Origin: Benincasa hispida
Lineage: Eukaryota; Streptophyta; Magnoliopsida; Cucurbitales; Cucurbitaceae
Assembly: GCF_009727055.1 (NCBI RefSeq)
Contig: NW_024065251.1
Location: 309,133-373,132, forward strand
Direction: 5' to 3'
DNA: 64,000 nucleotides
Of the stretch, positions 22,195 through 32,928 are shown piece after piece (position 1 is the first letter of the stretch; each line of letters starts with the position of its first letter). Under the pieces are notes generated by a model. The model made no database searches. It had not been told where the DNA came from and saw only the letters and a list, made by a program, of their open reading frames with translations. The position numbers and the translations under genes are program-made.

Positions 22195-24027
22195 TGTTGG
22201 GTTTTATGTCCTAAAACTCGTGGTATGTAAACAATGGAGCTTATTCTGATAATTCAATAAAGATGTTATTGAATAGATCTATTGCTTGAATAGAAATCCA
22301 ATAAACCTAAAAGTCCCTTGACTATTGGATGAGTACTTGAACTTTATATGGAGACATAAAGGTGAATCAGGTTCGAGTAAATAGTCAAAATGATCTATAG
22401 TACATGGATAAGGTTGGGTACCTTATTCTGGTAACACTATTGGATACGGTCTGCTCTGTAGTTATTATAAGGAGTTGTAAAGTGCTACAAACGAAGTGAT
22501 CCTAATTCGTTCATGTTGGACATGAGGAGTAGGGGTGTCCTTGTGCAAAAGAGTTTGTACAAGATCGGACCACGAAATGAGTCACTTTTACTTTATAATG
22601 CTGTTTACTGTTTAAGACTGACTATTTCAAATCGATGACCTAGGTAACTAGACTTTAATCCTGAGCTAACTATGAACTCCTGTTTATTTGGGATTGCCCT
22701 TAGATTTGCATAGGTGAGGGTTGGCTCAACAGTGATGGCTCAATATGACTGCCATTTTAGGGGTAAGACCGGATAGATAGTTGGGGACATAGGGTGCTAG
22801 AGGGAATTCACTCCTACCCGCTTTAGGGATAGTAGAGAGGTTGTTCCCTTAAGTGCTGATTCTAGGGCTTGAACAAGGGATCCCGCCCTCTCATTTGGCA
22901 TGAGAGGGACTCGGGTTTGTGATTGGATCACAAAAAAATTGTTCATTAAGGGATTAGTGGGGACTTAAGGAACAAGAGGTAATTTCGGGGGTAAAACAGA
23001 GATTTGACCCAGCCGTTATTACGAACAACCTATGAAGGCTTAACTTACTAATCATGGTTATATCGTGGTTATATCGAGTTTACATAATATATCTACAGTG
23101 AGAGGAGTTCAACTATGGGCTTTAGTGGAGTGACCCATTAGTTAACGAATGGGGGTCAGATTTGTCTAATGAATTTAGCCGATTAATCTCGGATTGTTGG
23201 AGCCCATGATCTGTAGGTCCATGAGGTTCCCTTACTAGCTCGAAAATGGATTAGCTCTAGAGTAGTCTGATAAGTTAATTTGAAACATTCAAATTAGAAT
23301 CACACGGGATTGGAGAAAATATATTTAAATATATGAAGATGAGTTTGTGTAAAAATTAATTTAATATTGTATATTAAATTAATTAGAATTATTTAAATTA
23401 TTTAAATAATTATTTATTAATTTTATTAGAAAATTAATTTATGAAATTAATTTTTAAAATTAATAAATTTTGATTTTAGAAATAAAATATGATTTTAAAA
23501 TCAAAATAGTTTTTGGAAATTGAAAAATTACACAAAATTGAAAATGAGTTTTTCATCTTTAACTAACTTACAAGGAACCCACATTCTCCTTTGGTTTACT
23601 CCAAGCATGAGTTGCATCCCATGCAGCGCATCTCTTTACATGATAGTCTGCAATATATTGAAGAGATTGGAGTGAAGAAAGGAGGATGAACTGACTGAAT
23701 TTTTGCTGAAAAATTCGGACGAAGAAGGTGTTCTTCAATGGATTGGTTCAGTGAGCTTTCTCCATATTCCCTTTGATTCCAACTTATTTTGAGTCCCACA
23801 ACTCAATCTAGAGCACTAAGAGGATAGTAGGGAAGATCTTGGGGTGGGCTACATAAGGATTCGAAGGATTTTGCAGCTGGAAATAGAGATTTCGTTGGTT
23901 CGGCCAAGGTATGTTCATGAAACCCATTATACTCTGTTTTTAGCATGTTTCTTTTCAACTAAAATTAATGAATTAGAGTGCTTGTGGATCCTGTTCCCTT
24001 CCATTGCATGCCGTTGTCAATCCAACA
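22195..24027 (+). repeat. 5' LTR of Copia type A
   Basis: 1833 bases. The conserved LTR core spans about 22320-23260, including the hairpin region at 22979-23022. The last third (23390-24027) is AT-rich and then unlike the type B LTR. Confidence 0.93.
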
Positions 24028-24029
24028 AT

Positions 24030-24041
24030 TGGTATCATAGC
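24030..24041 (+). other. Primer binding site of Copia type A
   Basis: TGGTATCATAGC, one change from the initiator-Met primer site TGGTATCAGAGC, two bases after the LTR. Confidence 0.93.
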
Positions 24042-24289
24042 ATCTTATAAGCATTCAGTTCGGATTAATTCTGGTTTGGTGGGTGTTTTGTATGAAAATA
24101 TGAAACTGCTCTAATGATATGGTTTTATAATATTTGGTCTTTAATTTCTCTTTGATTTCCCGTTTAAATTTGTAATTGGCTCTTCCTTGATGAGCTTTAA
24201 TCTTTTTCCAAGAGAATGTAATTTATTTAGAGTCATTAGAGTTGAAATTAAGCTGTAATTCGAAGAAACAAGCGAAGGGGCCAAGTTGC

Positions 24290-25035
24290 AAATTCCAGAC
24301 GATCAACCTCTATTCATATCGTCGTTAAACTTCAGTAGCTAAACGATCATTTAGCTTCATACATTAGGCGATATGAAGAAAAGCTAAACGATCTTCTAGC
24401 TTCGGGCGTTAATCGTTTAGGTGTTGTGCGCTAGACGACCGTCTACCTCTGGAGCTAAGCGATGCTTTGTTTTGCTATGTGATGGCACTACACGATCGTG
24501 TAGCTTCAGGTGGGAGCTAAGCGATGCGGCGAAGAGCTATGCGATGGTGCTGAGCGATCACTTACACGATCGTTTACCTTTGATCCGAAGCTAAGCGATG
24601 CGGTGAAGTGCTATGCGATGGTGCTGAGTGATTGCTTACACGATCGTTTACCTTTGATTGAGAGCTAAGCGATGCGGCAAAGAGCTATGCGACGGCGCTG
24701 AGCGATCACTTCCACGATCATTTACCTATGAACGGTAGCTGGGCAATGCATCAATTGCTATGCGATAACACTAGGCGATCGCTTAGCTTGGGCATGCGCT
24801 AAACGATCAAGACGCGATGCTAAACGATGGAGCTATGCGATAGTGTTTGACACTAAGCGATCGTGTAGCATCCTCCAACGATAGACGATGACACTATACG
24901 ATTGAAGGCGAACACTATACGATCGTGTAGCTTTGTTAAACGATAGGCGTTGGTTGCTAAATGATCAAGCAAGCGCTAAATGATCAAGCCAATTGCATGA
25001 CGATGGTCGTCATTGCTAAACGATCTGACTTAGCG
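24290..25035. repeat. Array of CGATCG-type palindromic words
   Basis: Words such as GCTAAACGATC, GCTAAGCGATG, CACGATCGTTTACC and CACGATCGTGTAGC alternate every 15-30 bases. A perfect 16-base palindrome, CTACACGATCGTGTAG, is at 24488-24503. A larger unit of about 90 bases (agctaagcgatgcgg...gctatgcgatgg...acacgatcgtttacc) repeats about three times between 24505 and 24730. Confidence 0.9.
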
Positions 25036-26000
25036 AGATTTTGGGCGATAGAAAAAGAATCCGGTTCGGCCGGTTCTCTTGAGGTTTGGTCCGGTTCAAC
25101 TTTAAATGGTTTGTGGTTGGTCCGGTTCAGACGGTTCGAGTCCCATTCAAGGGGTTTTGGAGCCGTTCGAGCGATGTTGAAGCTATTTTTGTAATAGTTA
25201 GGCTTTTGCTTGCTTGTTTTTGCCAAACCTAAAACCATATCAGTACGTGTTTAATTATTTATGCATTGGATGTATGTTATAATTAAATAAATCTTGTATG
25301 TGTATATAGTATGCCATTTAGATTTAAAATCCCACCATAGGAAGCATGCAACATGCATTGAAAGTATGTTATAATTTGTTATAATATATAGTATGCATGT
25401 TAGGGTTTTTTGTATTTTATATAAGTGTTATATTAGATATTGAATGCCTGTATGTTGTGGATGTTTAGCATGTCTAAAGTTTTATAAGCTATTATAAAAT
25501 TGGGTTAGACATTTAAAATCCATTACAAAGAACAGCTACATGCTCACATAGTTTAACCACTTGTTTTAATTAGTTAAAATAGGTCGTTAAACTAGTAAAA
25601 CTAGGGTTACAAACTCAACCGGTATATAATCTTGTTGAAGGTTAGGGGTATTTAAGTTGACGGTCTACAAACACCTCTTACCTGGGATTATGACCGAATA
25701 ATTGAGCATTGGTAACTAGTTTTATGAGTATCCGTGAGCGATGTGAGGTAATAAAAACGTTTATCACCTAGACATCGTAGGTTTAAGTCCATTTATAAGA
25801 GTTATACATGGATAAACCACATAGACTTAGGGTTATTTTTATTAGCCGGAAAAGAACCTAAATACAAGGTTACCAAAACATTAGAACACTTCAATGGTAT
25901 TGAATAACTTCTATATGATAAAGTTATTAGAAAACTTCAGCAGAAGATTAATAACCTACTCGGTATATTATTCTTAGCTCTCGCATCCTTAAGAGTTTAC

Positions 26001-26083
26001 AGTCTAGATTTAAGCGGTACTTCATGTCACCCTGGAAGTGACCTCCCTACGGAGAGAGTATTTTTTTAGCTTAAATTTAGACT
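26001..26083 (+). other. Predicted structured RNA domain 1 in Copia leader
   Basis: Outer arms AGTCTAGATTTAAGC (26001-26015) and GCTTAAATTTAGACT (26069-26083) pair over 15 positions with one G-U. Inside are two small hairpins: GTCAC/GTGAC (26026-26030 with 26038-26042) and CTCC/GGAG (26043-26046 with 26051-26054). Confidence 0.65.
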
Positions 26084-26173
26084 TTGGTGAATAAGGGGAA
26101 GTTGTTCGAATAGAAATCAAGTGTATGATTTCAACTGCCATGTCTCCACATAGTTCACACTGTGAGATTCATA

Positions 26174-26230
26174 TGACGCTTTGTGTCACCCTGAAAGTGA
26201 CCTCCCTACGGAGAGCGGATGTATGCGTCA
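26174..26230 (+). other. Predicted structured RNA domain 2 in Copia leader
   Basis: The same two small hairpins return: GTCAC/GTGAC (26185-26189 with 26197-26201) and CTCC/GGAG (26202-26205 with 26210-26213). They are enclosed by TGACGC (26174-26179) and GCGTCA (26225-26230). Confidence 0.65.
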
Positions 26231-26719
26231 ATACCAAGGTGAACGAAGAAAGTAGTTCATAGTAAGTGGGTGAAGGAAATGTTTCAACATATCCTATGGT
26301 CTCCTCCATTAGTCTGAACCGTGATATTCTTATGTTGCGCCTGCTGGTTAGCTTTAAGCGGCCCTTTGCTAGTCGTTTAACGAAGGCTATCCTCACGGAG
26401 GGTTGTAACATAGGATTCGGAACAACCCAGGCTTCAGTAAAATGAATAGGGTTTTATAGTTTCGTCTTGGGTATTGTTTTCCATTTCGGAGCGATACTCA
26501 TACCGTTTTGTAAGATCCAAAAATGGCGGGTCTACACTTACAGAATTATTAAGTGTTAATAATGTTTGACCAAAAGCGGTACCTAAATGACTATCGGAAT
26601 ATGAGTTATTCTGGAGGTATTATTTAGTCAAGAATGTCTTGATGTAGTATTGTTGCAAAAGAATAATTTTGGGTAAATTATTAAAATTGCTTAAAGTTGA
26701 TTGGATATTTAATTTCAGA

Positions 26720-27505
26720 ATGACAAGTTCAATAATACAAGTGTTGGTGTCAGATAAATTTATTGGGGATAATTATGTGACTTAGAAATCAAATTTGAAC
26801 ACGATACTTGTGATAGACAATTTGCGGTTTGTCTTAACTGAGGATTGTTCTCTCATTCCTAGCTCTAACACAAACCGAAATGTTCGGGATGTATATGACA
26901 GATGGGTCAAGGCTAATGATATAGCCTATGCTTATATCCTCACCAGCTTATCTGATGTGTTGACAAAAAAAGCATGAGGATATGAGTACTGCCAAAGAGA
27001 TTATGGAATCTCTGCGAGGGATGCCATTAAGTACAATAGTCGCATCAAAGTGGAGACCAATGTTTGTGAACATGTCTTAGACATGATAGTCCACTTTAAT
27101 ATGGCAGAAGTAAACAGTGCTGTCATGGACGAGAGAAGTCAAGTTGGTTTTATTTTAGAATCTCTTCTGAAGAGTTTTCTGCAAATTTTGAATGCATTAA
27201 TGAATAAAATTTGACTACTCTACTCAATGAGCTACAGGCTTACCAGATAATGTTGAGAACAAAGGGTCTGATGCCAGAAGTAAATGTTACTACTGCCGAG
27301 AAGTGAAGAATGTCCTCCAAGCATGAAGTTGCCTTCTCTTCAAAGAGTAAAAGTATTCTTGTGAAGAAAGGCAAAGGGAAAGGGAAGAAGAAGTCTACTG
27401 GATTGAAAGGCAAGGATAGCGCTGCAAAGGGAAATGTTTCCACTGCAACGATGAAGGGCACTGGAGGAGACATCGCCCTCAATATATTTTCGAGAAGAGA
27501 GTAGA
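26720..27505 (+). pseudogene. Copia gag remnant (UBN2-type)
   Basis: The ATG at 26720 opens a gag reading frame (MTSSIIQVLVSDKF) that soon meets a stop at about 26783. It then goes on through LRFVLTEDCSLIPSSN, RDVYDRWVKAND and AYILTSLSDVL to a frame change at 26975. Further pieces in other frames include EHVLDMIVHFNMAEVN (about 27070) and a lysine-rich tail at 27350-27420. The protein is the same family as the minus-strand gag at 60722-61741. No zinc knuckle or protease remains. The leader-plus-gag layout suggests that it was once expressed from the 22195 LTR. Confidence 0.85.
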
Positions 27506-28150
27506 GAAAAAGTAACCAGGCTAACTTGACCCTGGGATCATTTGCTTAACTCATCCAGTGGGAGAAGTTGCTACTTGTTTTTAATCGTTAAAACTTGTAT
27601 AGAACAAATTGTATCTATTTTTGTGATAAATGAAATTTTCATTTAAAAAATTATGTTTGTTCTAGCAACCTCTGTTGAGAATCAAATTGTTAAAAGCCAT
27701 TTGTAGATATTCAGATATCTAAATGGCTAGATCAAAGTATAGAAAGTTTAAAGATTTCTAGATCTGACTGTTAACAAATAGTTGTTGAGACAGGTCAGAT
27801 GCATCTTGCTCAAAGAGTTGAGAGTACCTCAATGTTATGGGAGGAAAGTGTGCTTCCTGGCCATTATTTAGATTAAGATGCAATCCTCTTATAGTTTTAT
27901 CTAAAGCCTATTGTATACTAAAATGTTTACAATAATTCTCTCGGCTAAAGTGTTTGAGAATTATCTAGTAGGACTAGGAATACCACATAACCTAGGGCAA
28001 GTGAGAGAAATATTGAGTATAAAGATACCGAATAGTAAAAGATAGGTATGGGATGCCCTAGGTTATTGTATTTCTCTATAAAACTCAGAAACTCAGTCTT
28101 ATATATCGGATGTATAAGTTACCACTGGAGTTTTAGTCCAAGTGGGAGTT
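27506..28150 (+). pseudogene. Remnant 3' tail of pol and untranslated region of Copia type A
   Basis: Protease, integrase, RT and most of RNase H are missing. Near 27940-28010 the words 'cggctaaagtgtttgag' and 'aacctagggcaagtg' match the end of RNase H and the 3' tail seen at 39570-39640 and 57555-57630. The polypurine tract 'aagtgggagtt' abuts the LTR at 28151. Confidence 0.65.
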
Positions 28151-29880
28151 TGTTGGGTTTTATGTCCTAAAACTCGTGGTATGTAAACAATGGAACTTAT
28201 TCTGAAAATTTAATAGGTGTTATTGAATAGATTTATTGCTCGAATAGAAATCCAATAAGCCTAAAAGTCCCTCGACTATTGGATGAGTACTTGAACTTTA
28301 TGTGGAGACATAAAGGTGGATCAGGTTCGAGTAAATAGTCAAAATGATCTATAATACATGGATAAGGTTGGGTACCTTATTCTGGTAACACTATTGGATA
28401 CGACATGCTCTGTAGTTGTTACAAGGAGTTGTAAAGTGCTACAAACGAAGTGAGCCTAATTCGTTCATGTTAGACATGAGGAGTAGGGGTGTCCTTGTGC
28501 AAAAGAGTTTGTACAAGATTGGACCATGAAATGAGTCACTTTTACTTTATAACGCTGTTTAGTACTTAAGATTGACTATTTCAAAGCGATGATCAAGATA
28601 ACTTAACCTTAATCCTGAGCTAACTATGAACTCCTGTTTATCTAGGATTTCCCTTAGATTTGTAAAGGTGAGGGTTGGCTCAACAGCGCCAGCTCAATAT
28701 GACTGCCATTTCAGGGGTAAAACTGGATAGATAATTGGGGACATAGGGTGCAAGAGGGAATTCACTCCTACCCGCTTTAGGGATAGTAGAAAGGTTGTTC
28801 CCTTAAGTGCTGATTNATAATTGGGGACATAGGGTGCAAGAGGGAATTCACTCCTACCCGCTTTAGGGATAGTAGAAAGGTTGTTCCCTTAAGTGCTGAT
28901 TCTAGGGCTTGTACAAGGGATCTCACCCTCTCATTTGGCATGAGAGGGACTCTATTTTGTGATTGGATCACAAAAGTTTTTTTCATTAGAGGATCAGTGG
29001 GGACCTAAGGAACAAGAGGTAAATTTGGGGGTAAAACAGAGATTTAACCCAACCGTTATTACGAACAACCTGTGAAGGGTTAACTTACTAAGCATGGTTA
29101 TATCGAGTGGACATAATATATCTATAGTGAGGGGAGTTCAACTATGGACTTTAGTGGAGTGACTCATTAGTTAACGAATGGGGGTTAGATCGGTATAATG
29201 AGTTTAGCCGATTAATTTCGGATTGTTAGACCATGAGGTCCCCCTACTAGCTCGAAAATGGATTAGCTCTAGAGTAGTTTGATAAGTTAATTTGAAACGT
29301 TCAAATTAGAATCAAACGGAATTAGAGAAAATATATTTAAATATGATTTAAATATATGAAGATGAATTTGTGTAAAAATTAATTTAATATTGAATATGGG
29401 TTTTTCATCTTCAACTAGCTTACAAGGAACCCACTTTCTCCTTTGGTTTACTCCAAGCATGAGCTGCATCCCATGCAGCACATCTCTTTGCATGATAGTC
29501 TACAATATATTGAAGAGATTGGAGTGAAGAAAAGAGGATGAACCGACTGAATTTTTGCTGAAAAATTCAGATGAAGAAGGTGTTCTTCAATGGGTTGGTT
29601 CAGTGAGCTTTCTCCATATTCCACTTGATTCTAGCTTATTTTGAGTCCCACAACTCAATCTAGAGCACCAAAGAGAATAGTAGGGAAGATCTTGTGGTGG
29701 TCTACACAAAGATTTAGAGGATTTTGCAGCTGAAAATGGAGATTTTGTTGGTTCGGCCAAGGTATGTTCATGAAACCCATTATACTCTGTTTTTATCATG
29801 TTTCTTTTCAATCAAAATTATTGAATTAGAGTGCTTATGGATCCTGTTCCCTTCCGCTACGTGCTGGTGTCGATCCAACA
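28151..29880 (+). repeat. 3' LTR of Copia type A, with an assembly-like duplication
   Basis: 1730 bases, closely matching 22195-24027. It lacks part of the AT-rich section present in the 5' copy (about 23350-23540). An 85-base block is present twice around a single N (28731-28815 and 28817-28901), which is probably an assembly scar. Confidence 0.92.
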
Positions 29881-30935
29881 GAGGCACCTTAGGAGTGTCT
29901 CCCTTCGGATGGTTTGTGTATTAGGTCAATATCATTGGCAAAATTTAGAAATGGTTTCTGGATAGAATCACTTTAGTTTTTGCCTCAATCAGTTTTCCCC
30001 TTCGATTGGCTCATTGAGATGGAACTCTAGTATCTAAAATGAAGGGTCACACTTACAAGAAATTGTTAAGTAAGTTAATGATTTCTGAACCAAATCAATG
30101 GTGACTAATCGTTATAGCAATAAGAGTTATTCTGGTTTAATGATTGGTTGAGAAGTGTCTCAATTTAGGGAATGGATGAATGACCACCCTTCGGTGGCTT
30201 TTGTCTTAAATTACTGAAGCATCATTGCAAAATGGAATAATGTTGGGTTCATTATTAGTTTTTGCTAAACTGATTGGATTAAAATGAATTTTTGCATAAA
30301 TGTCTAAAATAAACAATTTATTTTGTATCAACAAAAATTACTAGCGCTTCAATGAACCTTCTTAATGCTGAAATATTGACTGAATTCAATTACATAACTT
30401 GGGAAGAATCGATTAAAATTATGTTCGTGGTTAATGACCTTAACATCGTCTTGACTGAGGAATGTCCTCCAATTCCATCCTTTGATGCAATATGAAATGC
30501 TTGTGATGCATACAAAAGGTGGAAAAAGGCCAATCTTGAGGCTCGATTTCACATTTTTGTAAGCATACCTGATGCCTTGGCCAAAATGTTTGAGAGCATG
30601 GTCACTGCACTTCATATCATGCAATCAATGCAAGAGTTGTTTGAGCGAGTGTCCTCACAATTCACGTCGGATGGGGTTGATATGGATGAAACCAGTAATG
30701 TCAGCTCCCTATTTAAACTCCAGTCCATATTGAATGTCAATGGACAAGTAGATGAGGCAAAACTTGCTAACTCTAGCGAAGTTTATCAAAGAAGTTTGAC
30801 CTTGGAGGAAAAACTTGGAGTTCATAATAAGGGTGTTAAAGTTGATCCCACTGCTCATGAGAATAGGAAGAGATCCAATGACAACAAATATGATTTACTT
30901 GTCTTGGAGTCGTGCTTAGTAGAGAATAATGATTT
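29881..30935 (+). pseudogene. Copia leader and gag fragment
   Basis: It starts inside a leader structural motif (GGCAC...GTGTC, 29883-29899). A second hairpin, CCACC-CTTC-GGTGG, lies at 30184-30197. Gag begins at the ATG at 30352 (MNLLNAEILTEFNYITW) and continues through IVLTEECPPIP, a stop at 30495 and LEARFHIFVSIPDALAKMFES. Near 30640 the middle of gag is deleted. The frame then goes on through unfamiliar text to KYDLLVLESCLVENNDFD (about 30885-30935), the end of gag just before protease. The cut at 30936 is the Athila-like LTR. Confidence 0.75.
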
Positions 30936-32168
30936 TGACCGAAAATTTGCTATTTTCCTCTGCTTAATTCTATATCATTACTCTGTTTAATGTGTGTATT
31001 TTATGATTTTGTAGATATTGAGCATCTCGCAAGTAGAATCGATCGTTACGAGCTATTTGGGGTTAATTTGGAACAATTAGGAGCTAATTTGAGCAACCGG
31101 GCTTCAAAGGGACGTGAATGGACGAAAACACCCCTAGACGGAGCATTGCAACGCTATAAGGCAGTAGCTTCCTATATTGGACAAAACAGGGCAGTGTTGC
31201 AATGCTGCAACCCTGCCCTATATATGTGTTTTTCCCAATAGATCAGAAAATATCCGCCCACCTTCAGCCTCCAACCGATTTTCCCCTTCTCTTTCCTCTT
31301 CCATTTTGTATTTTGGGCGTTTCTTTAGTAGTTAATCGAGTAATGCCGGATTATAACTTCTCATCCTCCATGGGAAGGTAAGATTTTGGTTTCTTAGTTT
31401 AGGGATTCAGAGGAACTCGATGTAATTTTGTGAGATTTTAATTCAATGATGTATTCAAACTTGTTTATGGGTTTTGATCTTAATTTATACTTATGAATTG
31501 TATGATTTTAATTGTTGATTGACGGCCAATAATTTTGTCTTATGATTCTAACGCTTTGAGATTACCTTGTAATATCTGACACATATTTATAGGATAATCC
31601 CATTTGAAGTGATAGGTTAGTTAGGCAAAAAGGACTGTTCCTAGCAACCTAGAGAAAAAAACTGTATTGATTGTTTAATTAGACGTTGGGAGTTAAACAA
31701 TCATCTTAGCGTAATCTCTAGAACTTAATGCGATTTTTTAATTTGTATGGAGCGGATTCATTTTCTATGCATTTTGATTAATTAGATAATTAGGACTATT
31801 GGTTTGGATTCCAATCAATTGGGCTAAGCATAAATGAGAAGTTTAAGTCATAAATTAGGTCGATGATCTAAATTACATTGAGTGAATCCATTCCTCTAAG
31901 CTAATACATCTCGATTAATTGTGCCTTTATCTTTACTTTTCTTGCATTTTTATTTTCACGCAATTTCAATTATCCAACCACCCCCCTCCCTATTTATCAC
32001 TTTAACTAAAAATAAGCTTTGATGAACTAATCTTCCACGCTTCCTTAAGGTTTGACCCCGTACTTGCCGTTTGTACTACCAGCTAGTATAAGTAATTAGT
32101 TTGGTGATTTATAAATATTATTTTCATAGGCGCGGGTTTACAAGCAACGGTAAACTTGACCCCTACCA
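30936..32168 (+). repeat. Athila/TAT-like Gypsy 5' LTR
   Basis: About 1.2 kb ending CTACCA, three bases before a clear primer site. The left end is set at TGACCGAAAATT by the gag break before it and could be up to 55 bases further right. Inside are 'gagcatctcgcaag', a 'ccctatatatgtg' promoter-like stretch (31214-31230), and a 'tttgaccccgtacttgccg' tail (32041). Confidence 0.75.
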
Positions 32169-32171
32169 AAT

Positions 32172-32189
32172 TGACACCGTTGCCGGGGA
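32172..32189 (+). other. Primer binding site, tRNA-Asp type
   Basis: TGACACCGTTGCCGGGGA differs at two positions from TGGCGCCGTTGCCGGGGA, the primer site known for Athila/TAT elements (tRNA-Asp 3' end). Confidence 0.88.
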
Positions 32190-32237
32190 AGCCAATTAGT
32201 TCTTCTTAGTTAGTTTTTAGTTAAAGTTTCTTTTGCT

Positions 32238-32928
32238 TTGATTTATTTTCTTTTAGTGTCAGTTAAGCATGACAGGATTTACGAATCAATCTTCGACACC
32301 AAAGGTCAAGTTGCAAATTTTGATGACAAGGTAAGTGGCCTTCGTCATGAGCTTGCCGAGTTGACTTCCTTGGTTGGCCACTTGGTGAAAAGGAGATCAC
32401 AACAAGAAGAGGTGTACGGGAGTTGCCTACTCGAGGGGCATCCCACGTAAGCATGTCCGAGGTTACAGTGGATGCCAACACCATGTGGATTTGCCGAGGA
32501 GGGATATTATGGTCCTTGGGACTACAAGCCTCACCATTCTTGCCAAGGGGAGTCCTTTGACCATGGATACTCAAGAAGGCAACAGAGTTTTGGCAGCCAA
32601 GATTTCACAGCACCACACCAGTTGACTCATGCTCAGTCTTCAAGGTCAGATATGTCTTTAGAGGCTTTGGCTATGGAGCTTGCTGACAAATCATTTAAGT
32701 TTGAGCAAGACAACTTCTATAGGCAAGAAAAGTTCGAGCGCATCTAGCAGGAGAGTCTTTGCTCCAAGGTAGAGGCTAGGATAGACTTGCAAAGTCTGAG
32801 TGACCTTGTTTCTTAACTTGCAACTTCAGCTGGGAGGCCGGACGAGCTATTGCCAGACCATTCCTTTGATTTTCCAGAGATCCAGAGGTATGAAGTAATC
32901 CACGTCGACACGGTGGAGGAGCAGGAAA
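32238..32928 (+). pseudogene. Athila/TAT-like gag tail, shortened
   Basis: One frame runs through two stops. It has a charged segment with helical look (DDKVSGLRHELAELTSLVGHL), then GYYGPWDYKPHHSCQGESFD, then a second helical segment (SLEALAMELADKSFKFEQDN). A final part resembles the gag end where families carry a LESQIGQLA-like segment (here a broken IDLQSLSDLVS). The main gag domain is absent, so most of gag is deleted or this is a small non-autonomous form. It is cut at 32929 by a Copia LTR. Confidence 0.55.

Larger units (their letters stand above)
24042..26719 (+). other. Long untranslated leader of Copia type A
   Basis: About 2.7 kb between primer site and gag with no meaningful frame. 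24290-25035 is a dense array of CGATCG-type words. 25250-25740 matches the type B leader. 26001-26083 and 26174-26230 are folded RNA-like domains. A third, weaker domain lies at 26333-26412. Such a length is unusual for a Copia leader. Confidence 0.85.
22195..29880 (+). mobile_element. Copia type A element, two long LTRs, gag kept, pol deleted
   Basis: Both LTRs begin TGTTGGGTTTTATG and end ATCCAACA or the like. Between them lie a primer site, a leader of about 2.7 kb, a broken gag and about 600 bases of 3' tail with only traces of RNase H end. Flanking five-mers do not match (GAGTT on the left, GAGGC on the right). The left flank is a polypurine tract of another Copia and the right flank begins inside another Copia leader. 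So this is not a simple insertion; recombination between related elements is likely. Confidence 0.88.

Noticed and set aside
24290..25035. CRISPR-like or satellite array
   Set aside because: Repeat words are short, degenerate and irregularly spaced, with no spacer structure; the context is a plant retrotransposon leader.
22195..29880. A simple type A Copia insertion with its own target duplication
   Set aside because: GAGTT on the left is the end of a purine tract and GAGGC on the right is inside a leader motif; they do not match.
30577..30990. A 137-codon open frame as a novel gene
   Set aside because: It starts and ends with Copia gag text, has an internal deletion, and its last residues run into an Athila-like LTR.
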